From Euzebyaceae bacterium (lineage in GTDB: Bacteria; Actinomycetota; Nitriliruptoria; Euzebyales; Egibacteraceae): DNA of 21,036 nt. Positions 15,216 to 20,909 of the stretch are shown here, in pieces. Position 1 is the stretch's first letter; every line of letters starts with the position of its first letter. Position numbers and translations under genes: made by a program. Location: NCBI GenBank assembly GCA_013696915.1, contig JACCXR010000036.1, positions 1 through 21,036 of the forward strand. Direction: 5' to 3'. Below the pieces are notes generated by a model that was not told where the DNA came from, ran no database searches, and saw only the letters and a program-made list of their open reading frames with translations.

Positions 15216-15644
15216 ATGGCAGCAGCGGGCATCGTCACGGCCGATGCAGGCGTTTTCGAGGAGGTGGCGGCGGGGTCGCCGCCGGTCGTGAGAGATCTTG
15301 CGCTCGCCGCCCGTGACCTGATCTTCGAGGTGGAGCCGAGGACCGTGGAGGTGGTCTGGCCACGCCAACGCACGGCGGGGTACGGCACCGGTCCCAAGAA
15401 GCTGAGCGAGCACTTCTGCTGGCTGGCCCCGTACAAGCAGCACCTCACTTTCGGCTTCTTCTACGGCTCCGAACTCCCCGATCCCGCTGGCATCCTCGAG
15501 CCGGCCAAGCACGTCCAGGGCGCACGGCACCCCATGCGCCACGTGAAGGTCACCAAGCCGGAGCAACTCGAGGACCCGGCGTTGCGGGCGATGGTCGAGA
15601 TCGCCACGACCCACCGGGTGCCGCCGCTGCCGCCGAAGGACTGA
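15216..15644 (+). CDS. DUF1801-like (YdhG/YjbR-type fold) protein
   Basis: A small cytoplasmic protein of 142 residues with no known enzyme activity. The order of motifs, VRDLALAARDLIFEVEPRTV, EVVWPRQRTAGYGTG, SEHFCWLAPYKQHLTFGFFY, then MRHVKVTKPEQLEDPALRAM, is that of DUF1801 proteins, where a hydrophobic pocket is formed by the beta sheet. ATG 15216 is chosen because GGGGGGAC lies just upstream and because a TACCCT -10-like box (15171-15176) would place the transcript start after the earlier ATG 15153. ATG 15189 is also possible. Neighbouring genes are likewise small accessory proteins; no operon partner follows within 100 nt. Confidence 0.72.
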   Translation: MAAAGIVTADAGVFEEVAAGSPPVVRDLALAARDLIFEVEPRTVEVVWPRQRTAGYGTGPKKLSEHFCWLAPYKQHLTFGFFYGSELPDPAGILEPAKHVQGARHPMRHVKVTKPEQLEDPALRAMVEIATTHRVPPLPPKD

Positions 15645-15734
15645 AGCCGTAGTTCCCGCGCACCATCCCCACCGGGACGGTGACCCTGTTGGTCTTGATC
15701 AGGCAGGCACTGTCATCGGCAGCGGTCCGCTGGG

Positions 15735-15740
15735 TAGCCT
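15735..15740 (+). promoter_or_regulatory. -10 box of the VOC gene (leaderless layout)
   Basis: TAGCCT lies 7 nt before ATG 15748. No ribosome binding site is visible and no clear -35 box is found, so the call rests on the -10 and its spacing. Confidence 0.45.
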
Positions 15741-15747
15741 CTGGCAG

Positions 15748-16140
15748 ATGGCTGAGCGCGCGTTTCCGGTGATCTTCGCCGGGCAGGTGACTGCCACGGC
15801 GGAGTTCTACGAGCGGTTGGGTTTCCAGCGGCAGTACCAACTGCCCCCCGACGGTGACCCCGGCTACGTCGGGCTCCGTCGAGGCGCCGCCGAACTGGCC
15901 GTTGTCGCCGCCGACTGGCCGCAGCAGCAGTACGGCGCCGCCGTGGCGGCGGGTGTCCGCTTCAAGATATTCATCTACGTCGGGGACGTCGACAGTGCCG
16001 TCGAGGAGCTCCGTCAGCGGCGGGGGACGATCCTGCGGGACGCGATGGACATGCCGTGGGGCGAGCGCGTCGCCTACGTCGCCGACCCCGATGGCAACCC
16101 CGTCGCGCTGGCAGTCCCCGCCAACTCCGACCGACCGTGA
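15748..16140 (+). CDS. VOC (glyoxalase/bleomycin-resistance fold) protein
   Basis: A 130-residue protein of the vicinal oxygen chelate superfamily, which includes glyoxalases, extradiol dioxygenases and antibiotic-binding proteins. It shows the paired beta-alpha-beta-beta-beta modules: FAGQVTATAEFYERLGFQRQ in the first, and FKIFIYVGDVDSAVEELRQR followed by WGERVAYVADPDGNPVALAV in the second. The DPDGNPVAL end is the classic signature; the substrate cannot be told. ATG 15748 has no ribosome site but follows a TAGCCT box by 7 nt. The stop overlaps the start of the DUF3291 pseudogene by 4 nt (GTGA), showing the two once formed one transcription unit. Confidence 0.85.
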   Translation: MAERAFPVIFAGQVTATAEFYERLGFQRQYQLPPDGDPGYVGLRRGAAELAVVAADWPQQQYGAAVAAGVRFKIFIYVGDVDSAVEELRQRRGTILRDAMDMPWGERVAYVADPDGNPVALAVPANSDRP

Positions 16141-16654
16141 CCCCACCCGGACCGCCACGGCCGGCCGGGCTCGCCCAGGTCAACCTCTCGCGGCTGCGTT
16201 TCCCGCTCGACTCCGCGCCCGTCCGCGAGTTCGTCGCAGCACTCGACCGCATCAACCGCCTCGCCGAGCGGTCACCCGGATTCGTCTGGCGCAACCGCAC
16301 CGATGACGGCCACGTCAGCGTCGCGGACGCGGCCGGAGACCGGCTGACGATCATCAACCTGTCGGTGTGGCGCTCCTACGAGCAGCTGCACTGCTTCGTC
16401 TATCGCAGCGCCCACGGGCGCTCCTGCTCCGTCGCAGCGAATGGTTCGACAAGATCCCGGCGCCGGCCACCGCGCTGTGGTGGGTACCGGCCGGCCACGA
16501 GCCGGCGCCGACCGAAGCGCTCGCCTGTCTCCAGCACCTGCGAACCTACGGACCCACACCGCAGGCGTTCTCCGTCCGCTGCCGCTTCGGTCCCTCGGGC
16601 GCCGGGAAAACGGCCGAGCGGCCTTTGACGGGCGACCGATCTGCACCGAGCTGA
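16137..16654 (+). pseudogene. DUF3291 gene disrupted by one frameshift
   Basis: From GTG 16137 the frame encodes LAQVNLSRLRFPLDSAPVRE, RSPGFVWRNRTDDGHVSV and IINLSVWRSYEQLHCFVYRS, then AHG; after this it turns to nonsense. From about 16419 another frame continues LLLRRSEWFDKIPAPATALW, then WVPAGHEPAPTEALACLQHL and RTYGPTPQAF. Together these give a complete DUF3291 protein of about 150 residues plus a short tail; the function of the family is unknown. Adding one G to the GGG at 16416-16418 would restore the family sequence AHGALLLRRSEWF. This is either a real loss of function or a homopolymer sequencing error. Confidence 0.85.
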
Positions 16655-16710
16655 CGCCAGGATGACGCGAAGGTCGAAGGCCAGCGCCCCCAAAGTCGAC
16701 CGAAACTGGA

Positions 16711-16739
16711 CCTGCATCGTGCAGATCACGTCGTGCAGG
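16711..16739. other. Possible hairpin downstream of yajQ
   Basis: CCTGCA (16711-16716) and TGCAGG (16734-16739) are complementary and enclose a direct repeat of TCGTGCAG. It lies just past the yajQ stop on the minus strand, with no T-run, and could be a weak terminator. Confidence 0.25.
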
Positions 16740-16744
16740 CGGGC

Positions 16745-17233
16745 CTACTTGTAATTGGTGAAGCGCAGCGGCAGGTCCTGGTCGTTCGCGCGCAGAAGCG
16801 CCTGCACCTCCTGCAGGTCGTCCCTGCTCTTGCCCGAGATCCGCAGCTGGTCGCCCTGCACCGCGGGCTGGACCTTGAGCTTGGAGGTCTTGATGAGCTT
16901 CACCATCTCCTTGGCCTTGTCGGCCGGGATGCCGTTCACCAGCGAGATCTCCAGCCGATAGGCGCCCCTGGCGCCGGGCTTGGGGTCCCCGTGGTCGAGC
17001 GACTTGAGACTCACCTTGCGTTTGACGAGCTTGTCCTTGAGCACGTCCAGTGCCGCCAGCACCCGCTCCTCTGAGTTCGCCGCGACGGCGATCTGCTCAC
17101 CCGACCACGCGATCGACGCGTCCGTGCCCTTGAAGTCGAAGCGCTGCCCGACCTCCTTGGACGCCTGGTTGATCGCGTTGTCGACCTCTTGACGCTCGAC
17201 CTCGGCGACGACGTCGAAGCTCGAATCTGCCAT
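16745..17233 (-). CDS. yajQ: YajQ-family nucleotide-binding protein (UPF0234)
   Basis: A cytoplasmic protein of 162 residues with two ferredoxin-like domains. Family members bind nucleotides or RNA, and in Xanthomonas a relative acts as a cyclic di-GMP effector; whether this one does is unknown. Diagnostic segments are SSFDVVAEVERQEVDNAINQ, then GQRFDFKGTDASI, YRLEISLVNGIPADKAKEMV, KLIKTSKLKVQPAVQGDQLR and the end LPLRFTNYK. The length is exactly that of the family. The ATG is preceded by GAGGAG with suitable spacing. The gene lies downstream of tRNA-Tyr on the same strand, with a 74-nt gap, and may share its transcript. Confidence 0.96.
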   Translation of the reverse strand: MADSSFDVVAEVERQEVDNAINQASKEVGQRFDFKGTDASIAWSGEQIAVAANSEERVLAALDVLKDKLVKRKVSLKSLDHGDPKPGARGAYRLEISLVNGIPADKAKEMVKLIKTSKLKVQPAVQGDQLRISGKSRDDLQEVQALLRANDQDLPLRFTNYK

Positions 17234-17283
17234 GGCCCCACTCCTCGGCCCCGGGTCTCCCCGGTCATGTGCGCGGCGCTCGC

Positions 17284-17300
17284 GCGGGGGCCAGCCCCGC
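17284..17300 (-). other. Hairpin between tRNA-Tyr and yajQ
   Basis: A 6-bp GC stem (GCGGGG with CCCCGC, loop of 5) lies just after the tRNA 3' end on the minus strand. It has no T-run; it may mark tRNA processing or partial termination before yajQ. Confidence 0.35.
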
Positions 17301-17307
17301 CTTTAGG

Positions 17308-17389
17308 TGGTGGGAGGAGGATTCGAACCTCCGAAGGCTGAGCCGGCAGATTTACAGTCTGCTCCCTTTGGCCGCTCGGGCATCCCACC
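17308..17389 (-). tRNA. tRNA-Tyr (GTA)
   Basis: An 82-nt class II tRNA on the minus strand. The acceptor GGTGGGA pairs with TCCCACC, followed by discriminator A (17308). The anticodon loop CTGTAAA on a GCAGA/TCTGC stem has GTA at 17355-17353. A long variable arm and the T-loop GGTTCGAATCC are present. The 3' CCA is not encoded (CCT follows). Confidence 0.97.
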
Positions 17390-17399
17390 GGGTCCGACC

Positions 17400-17429
17400 A
17401 TGCTACGACCCGCCCTCGGCGCGCCGCAA
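17400..17429 (-). promoter_or_regulatory. Promoter of tRNA-Tyr
   Basis: On the minus strand TTGCGG (17429-17424) and TAGCAT (17405-17400) are 18 bp apart. The -10 ends 10 nt before the tRNA 5' end, so the primary transcript needs little or no leader trimming. Confidence 0.6.
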
Positions 17430-17591
17430 CGCCGGCGCTGCAGGCGTCGCCGCCAGGCGGGACCTGCCGGGCGCCCACAGTCGGGGCCCATCGGCACTTC
17501 GGCGGGGATGCCGCGCACATTCGTCGCCCACCAGCGATCGCCGCGGTGGAGGGCTGGTGTCATTTTCCCCGTCCAGGGCAGAGCTGCGAGG

Positions 17592-18002
17592 TCACGGCAG
17601 CAGGCGGAAGCGGCCGCCGTCGAGCGGGCGCAGCACCCCGAAGTGGCGGTGGTCCAGGGTGAGCAGCGAGCGGGTTCGGTGCCGATCGGCCAGCACCACG
17701 ATCGACGCATCGGTCAGGCCGACGCCCTGATCGCGGTAGCGCTCGACCACCCCACGCGCTCGTACCAACTCCTCGGCGCCGAAGCCTGCCAAGTGGTATG
17801 CCCCACCGGAAACCTCCGCCAGCATCGCCAGCTCGGCACTCACGCCGAGCCGAGTGGCGACCAGGTAGTCGAGCTCGGCGACCACGTAGGGTGACACCAC
17901 CAGCGGCTCGGGCTCGCCGTCGACCAAAGCTCTGACGGCCGGGTGGGTCGGCTCCCGACGGTTGAACAGGGCGAGGAGGCCGCTGGTATCTGCGACGATC
18001 AC
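17592..18002 (-). CDS. vapC: VapC-type PIN-domain ribonuclease toxin
   Basis: Toxin of a type II toxin-antitoxin pair; PIN-domain RNases cut tRNA or rRNA using bound magnesium. The 136-residue product has all four acidic active-site residues: Asp5 (IVADTSGLL), Glu43 (VVAELDYLV), Asp98 (GLTDASIVV) and Asp117 (LLTLDHRHF). The length is typical. The GTG start overlaps the vapB stop by 4 nt (GTGA), so toxin translation depends on antitoxin translation. The RNA target cannot be predicted. Downstream to the tRNA-Tyr promoter (17430-17591) nothing convincing is seen. Confidence 0.93.
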   Translation of the reverse strand: MIVADTSGLLALFNRREPTHPAVRALVDGEPEPLVVSPYVVAELDYLVATRLGVSAELAMLAEVSGGAYHLAGFGAEELVRARGVVERYRDQGVGLTDASIVVLADRHRTRSLLTLDHRHFGVLRPLDGGRFRLLP

Positions 18003-18208
18003 CGCTCGCCGAACCCGGCCAGCAGCTCGTCGGCCCGCGCGGCGAACGGCTGGGCATCGAGGAAGCCGGGACGCGGCCGAGGTGCGGTCACCGCAGCCGC
18101 GACCGCCTGACGAATCACCTCGGCCTCGGAGGAACCTCGTCGGCGAGCCTCACGCTCGACCGCCGATTTGAGCTCCTCCGGCAGGTAGACGGTGGTCTTC
18201 CGGGTCAT
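17999..18208 (-). CDS. vapB: Ribbon-helix-helix antitoxin, VapB type
   Basis: Antitoxin that neutralises VapC and represses the operon. The 69-residue product begins with a ribbon-helix-helix DNA-binding domain: strand KTTVYLPEEL, helices KSAVEREARRRG and SEAEVIRQAVAAAV. It ends with a likely VapC-binding tail (PFAARADELLAGFGER). The ATG at 18208 touches a 24-bp palindrome and lies 7 nt after a TACCAT box. No properly spaced ribosome site exists (AGGTGG is 1 nt away), so the message is probably leaderless. Confidence 0.93.
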   Translation of the reverse strand: MTRKTTVYLPEELKSAVEREARRRGSSEAEVIRQAVAAAVTAPRPRPGFLDAQPFAARADELLAGFGER

Positions 18209-18232
18209 GCCACCTATGGTACCAGCGGTGGC
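18209..18232. promoter_or_regulatory. vapBC operator palindrome overlapping the -10 box
   Basis: Twenty-four bases with 10 of 12 symmetric pairs: GCCACC and GGTGGC at the ends around a central GGTACC. On the minus strand it contains the -10 box TACCAT (18221-18216) and directly abuts the vapB ATG. Ribbon-helix-helix antitoxins bind such sites, so autorepression by VapB, enhanced by VapC, is the natural reading. Confidence 0.7.
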
Positions 18233-18496
18233 CTCACGGGAGGCATGTCGAACGCGCAGGCAACTCCACGCGGCTGCTGGTGTCGGGCGTCGCGTGATCC
18301 TCCAGCCGGTGCACGGCTAGGACGTCCGTCGAGAGCTGCCTACCTGGCGCGCCGACCAGTGTGCGAACGTGGCTCGGGGATCCGTGTACAACGCGCCCCG
18401 AAGTGCCCGGCCGTCGGATTCGCGGGACGCCGCCCTGCCCGGCCCTTGCCAGCTTCGCTGGTGTGCGGACGTTCCGGCGCGAATCCGGCTGACTGT
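18233..18496. other. Gene-free gap between vapB and the PH-domain genes
   Basis: About 264 bp. One minus frame from GTG 18500 would overlap the upstream gene stop by 4 nt and run 88 codons to 18234. Its codon use lacks the usual GC third-position bias and its sequence is not protein-like, so it is not called. No terminator or other signal stands out. Confidence 0.5.
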
Positions 18497-20005
18497 TCAC
18501 GCATCATCGCCGGCGCCCTGCGCCGGCAGCGGGGTCCCCGTCGCTGCCTCGGACAGGGCGAGAAGCAGTTCCAGGCCGTCCCCGCGGTCGAGATCGTGCA
18601 GCTGGGGGGTGCCGGAGGCGGAGGCGGCCGGGATCTGCAGGGCCAGAGTCGCCAGGCCCGTCCGGCGCTGGAAGGGGCTGGCCGACAGCGCCAGGCTGGC
18701 AAGCCGCGTGACCGGCACGAACGACGTCGCCCGCACGAGCGCTCCGCTGCGCGCCAGCACGACGCCGCCGTGCTGCCCGTGACCCAGCGCCCGGTAGGCC
18801 GCGAACGCGGCGGCGAGCGCCGGTCCGAACGCGAGGAGCGCCAGCAGCCCCGGACGGCCGAACCCGATCACCGCGGGAACCGTCACGACGGCGGTGAACA
18901 CGACGGCGCGCGTGATCCGACGCCTCCTCGCACGGTGCGGCATCGGCGTGAGCGGCGCGGCCGCCAGGCCGGCGACGCCGAGCGCCTCCTCGACCAGGGC
19001 GAACGCCTGCCGGCGGGAGCCGATCGGCAGCAGCAGGTTCGTGCGCTTGGCCTCCTCACCCCCCGCTCGCCCGGCGATCTGGACCTTCACGGTCGCCATG
19101 CCGAGCGCCCGGCGAAGGGCGTTTTCCTCGACGGTCACGCCCTGGATGCGACGCAGGGGCACGGTGTCGAACCGCTGCTCCAGCAGCCCGCGGCGGACGA
19201 GGAGCGCGTCGTCCCGGTGGGTCAGGGTGAAGTCCCAGTACGTGAGCGCCGTGGCGATGATCGAGACGACGAACACGGCGAGGAGGGCCGCCACCACGAG
19301 CAGGGCAGTCCCGCCGATGTCGATGTCGATCCTGCGGGCGAGGTCGATCGAGAACGTCTCGAAGAAGCGGTCGCCGAACAGCTGGTGCGCCAGCCCGACG
19401 ATCGCGGCCGCCACCCCGATCCGCCCGCCCGTCAGTCCCGCCAGGACCAGATCCCTGACGCCGAGCCGGGCGAGCGCCTCCCCGGCGGGTTGCACGGTCG
19501 AAGCCGGCCTTGCGGGCTGCCGCAGGAGCACCGCCCGAAGGGCGTCGGCCACGTCGGGGGAGAGGGCATCGAGGCGGCCCTCCGTCTCGGACCCGCCGAT
19601 CGCCTCCACCCGGACCTCCACGACTCCGAACAACCGGTGCCGGAGAGGCCGGACCAGATCGACCGTCTGGATGCGCTCCAACGGGATGACGCGACGCTGG
19701 CGGGCGAACAGCCCCTGCTCGATGACGAGCGCGCCGTCGGCGACGTGCCAGGTGAAGCGGGCCCACCGCAGGACGCTCGCCCCGATCGAGAAGGCCACGG
19801 CCAGGCCAGCGACGACGGGCAGGAACGAGCCCGTCACGAGCAGCACGAGCAGCGGCGCGATCTGCCGGAGCGGCGCCAGCGCGATCGCGGCAGGGTGCAG
19901 CTGGCCGCCGAGCGCCGCGACTGGCGGGGGTGGCGGCGCGGGGACCTGCGCCACCCCGGCGGGCGGCCGGGGGTCGAGGTCCGGATCTTCAGATGCCGTC
20001 GTCAT
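18497..20005 (-). CDS. YdbT-like membrane protein with repeated bacterial PH domains
   Basis: A 502-residue membrane protein of the bPH2 (DUF304) family. It has paired hydrophobic segments (about residues 45-78) followed by a PH-like domain (HVADGALVIEQGLFARQRRV, IPLERIQTVDLVRPLRHRLF). A second set of segments (around 193-210 and 233-258) is followed by a second PH domain (LTHRDDALLVRRGLLEQRFD, VPLRRIQGVTVEENALRRAL). A third, weaker set ends in FVPVTRLASLALSASPFQRR. ATG 20005 is chosen because it overlaps ydbS by only 17 nt; an earlier in-frame ATG 20059 would give a poor N-terminus. In Bacillus subtilis the ydbST pair belongs to an envelope-stress regulon linked to resistance against antimicrobials from other bacilli; the role here is inferred. 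Confidence 0.85.
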   Translation of the reverse strand: MTTASEDPDLDPRPPAGVAQVPAPPPPPVAALGGQLHPAAIALAPLRQIAPLLVLLVTGSFLPVVAGLAVAFSIGASVLRWARFTWHVADGALVIEQGLFARQRRVIPLERIQTVDLVRPLRHRLFGVVEVRVEAIGGSETEGRLDALSPDVADALRAVLLRQPARPASTVQPAGEALARLGVRDLVLAGLTGGRIGVAAAIVGLAHQLFGDRFFETFSIDLARRIDIDIGGTALLVVAALLAVFVVSIIATALTYWDFTLTHRDDALLVRRGLLEQRFDTVPLRRIQGVTVEENALRRALGMATVKVQIAGRAGGEEAKRTNLLLPIGSRRQAFALVEEALGVAGLAAAPLTPMPHRARRRRITRAVVFTAVVTVPAVIGFGRPGLLALLAFGPALAAAFAAYRALGHGQHGGVVLARSGALVRATSFVPVTRLASLALSASPFQRRTGLATLALQIPAASASGTPQLHDLDRGDGLELLLALSEAATGTPLPAQGAGDDA

Positions 20006-20498
20006 CGCGCTCGACCTCGGCCAGCCGCTCGCGCAGACGCTCGGCCTGCGCGGCGTCAAGGCCGGGCAGCCTTCCCGACGTGCCAGGCGCCGCTGTGTGG
20101 ACGACCAGCTGGGCCAGGCCGAAGAGCCGGTCGAGCGGACCCTGGCGGGTGTCGACGAACTGCAGCCGGCGATAGGGGATCACGCTCACCGTCACCCACA
20201 GCGTGCCATGCTGGATCCACAGGTCCCGGCTCCGCAGCGCGTAGCGCCACCGGCGGTACCGGACGGCGGGGATCGCGGCCGCTGCGCCAACGGCCAGGGC
20301 GGTGAAGACCGCGGTGGCAAGGCCGGTGGGCGCAGGGTGCGGAGCGAGCAGGTCGATCAGCACCACGACGAGCACGAGCGGGAGGACGCCGGCCGCGCCG
20401 GTGCACCACCACAGCGTCCGGACACGAGGGTCGAGCGGCATCAGGTCGGTCAGCGGGTCGCCATCGGCGGCCGTGCGGGCGGTCGGCGCCGTCTCCAT
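19989..20498 (-). CDS. YdbS-like membrane protein with one bacterial PH domain
   Basis: A 169-residue partner of the following YdbT-like gene. It has two membrane helices (about 31-52 and 60-80) and then one bPH2 domain: YALRSRDLWIQHGTLWVTVS and VIPYRRLQFVDTRQGPLDRL, followed by FGLAQLVVHTAAPGTSGRLP. The C-terminal 25 residues are a charged helix. ATG 20498 lies 6 nt after TACTCT, the leaderless arrangement; no ribosome site is visible. The gene overlaps its downstream partner by 17 nt, so the two are co-translated and probably form one membrane complex. Confidence 0.87.
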   Translation of the reverse strand: METAPTARTAADGDPLTDLMPLDPRVRTLWWCTGAAGVLPLVLVVVLIDLLAPHPAPTGLATAVFTALAVGAAAAIPAVRYRRWRYALRSRDLWIQHGTLWVTVSVIPYRRLQFVDTRQGPLDRLFGLAQLVVHTAAPGTSGRLPGLDAAQAERLRERLAEVERDDDGI

Positions 20499-20504
20499 GC
20501 GGCC

Positions 20505-20510
20505 AGAGTA
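20505..20510 (-). promoter_or_regulatory. -10 box of the ydbS-ydbT pair (leaderless layout)
   Basis: TACTCT on the minus strand ends 6 nt before ATG 20498. The -35 is poor. The call rests on the match to TANNNT and on the recurrent spacing seen at other genes here. Confidence 0.45.
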
Positions 20511-20591
20511 GGCATGCCGCTGCCCTTCCCGTCACAGCCACCGCGCCGGCCTTCCTGCCGCGGCCCTGCTCGACGACGGGCGCGTGCACGG

Positions 20592-20620
20592 TTGCGAGAC
20601 CACCCGGGGGCCCGCATACT
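20592..20620 (+). promoter_or_regulatory. Promoter of the tRNA-Thr/tRNA-Met/tuf unit
   Basis: TTGCGA (20592-20597) and CATACT (20615-20620) are 17 bp apart. The -10 ends 13 nt before the tRNA-Thr 5' end. No separate strong promoter is visible before tuf, so the tRNAs and tuf may be one transcript. Confidence 0.55.
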
Positions 20621-20633
20621 GTGGTGCTGCCGT

Positions 20634-20706
20634 GCCCCCCTAGCTCAGTCGGCAGAGCGTCTCCATGGTAAGGAGAAGGTCAACGGTTCGATTCCGTTGG
20701 GGGGCT
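20634..20706 (+). tRNA. tRNA-Thr (GGT)
   Basis: A 73-nt cloverleaf. The acceptor GCCCCCC pairs with GGGGGGC, then discriminator T. The D arm is GCTCAGTCGGCAGAGC. The anticodon loop ATGGTAA on a TCTCC/GGAGA stem has anticodon GGT. The T arm is AACGGTTCGATTCCGTT. CCA is not encoded. A tRNA-Thr before tuf is a familiar order, as in the E. coli tufB unit. Confidence 0.96.
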
Positions 20707-20711
20707 CGCAC

Positions 20712-20784
20712 GGCGGCGTAGCTCAGTGGTTAGAGCACTCGGCTCATAATCGAGTTGTCGGTGGTTCGATCCCACCCGCCGCTA
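20712..20784 (+). tRNA. tRNA-Met (CAT), elongator type
   Basis: A 73-nt cloverleaf starting 5 nt after tRNA-Thr. The anticodon loop is CTCATAA, anticodon CAT. The T arm is GGTGGTTCGATCCCACC and the variable loop TTGTC resembles actinobacterial elongator tRNA-Met. The acceptor GGCGGCG/CGCCGCT has a G-U pair at position 1-72, where G-C is usual. The initiator hallmarks (mismatched first pair, GGG/CCC anticodon stem) are absent. tRNA-Ile2, which also has CAT, is the alternative. Confidence 0.92.
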
Positions 20785-20790
20785 CGATCC

Positions 20791-20828
20791 GCGCCCGCCC
20801 CGCCGCGCATCGACGATCGGGCGGGCGC
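20791..20828 (+). other. Perfect 10-bp hairpin between tRNA-Met and tuf
   Basis: GCGCCCGCCC (20791-20800) pairs perfectly with GGGCGGGCGC (20819-20828), loop of 18 nt. TGTCTCGT follows, a poor T-run. It could act as a partial terminator, an attenuator or an RNase processing site releasing the tRNAs. Confidence 0.6.
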
Positions 20829-20863
20829 TGTCTCGTACCACCACCGCATGACCCAACGACACA

Positions 20864-20885
20864 CGGCCCGGACGTATGCGGGCCG
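20864..20885 (+). promoter_or_regulatory. Hairpin just before the tuf ribosome binding site
   Basis: CGGCCCG (20864-20870) pairs with CGGGCCG (20879-20885), loop of 8 nt. GGGAGG, the likely binding site, follows at 20891-20896, so the stem could affect ribosome access or mRNA stability. Confidence 0.5.
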
Positions 20886-20909
20886 CGACCGGGAGGACGT
20901 GTTCGTACC

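Noticed and set aside
17406..17591. Possible short minus frame (RGDRWWATNVRGIPAEVP region) between vapC and tRNA-Tyr
   Set aside because: It would have to read through the tRNA-Tyr promoter, degrades into Arg-rich sequence and has no ribosome site.
18234..18500. 88-codon minus frame after the YdbT-like gene, with GTGA overlap
   Set aside because: Overlap looks attractive, but third-position GC is poor and the sequence shows no domain or secondary-structure pattern.
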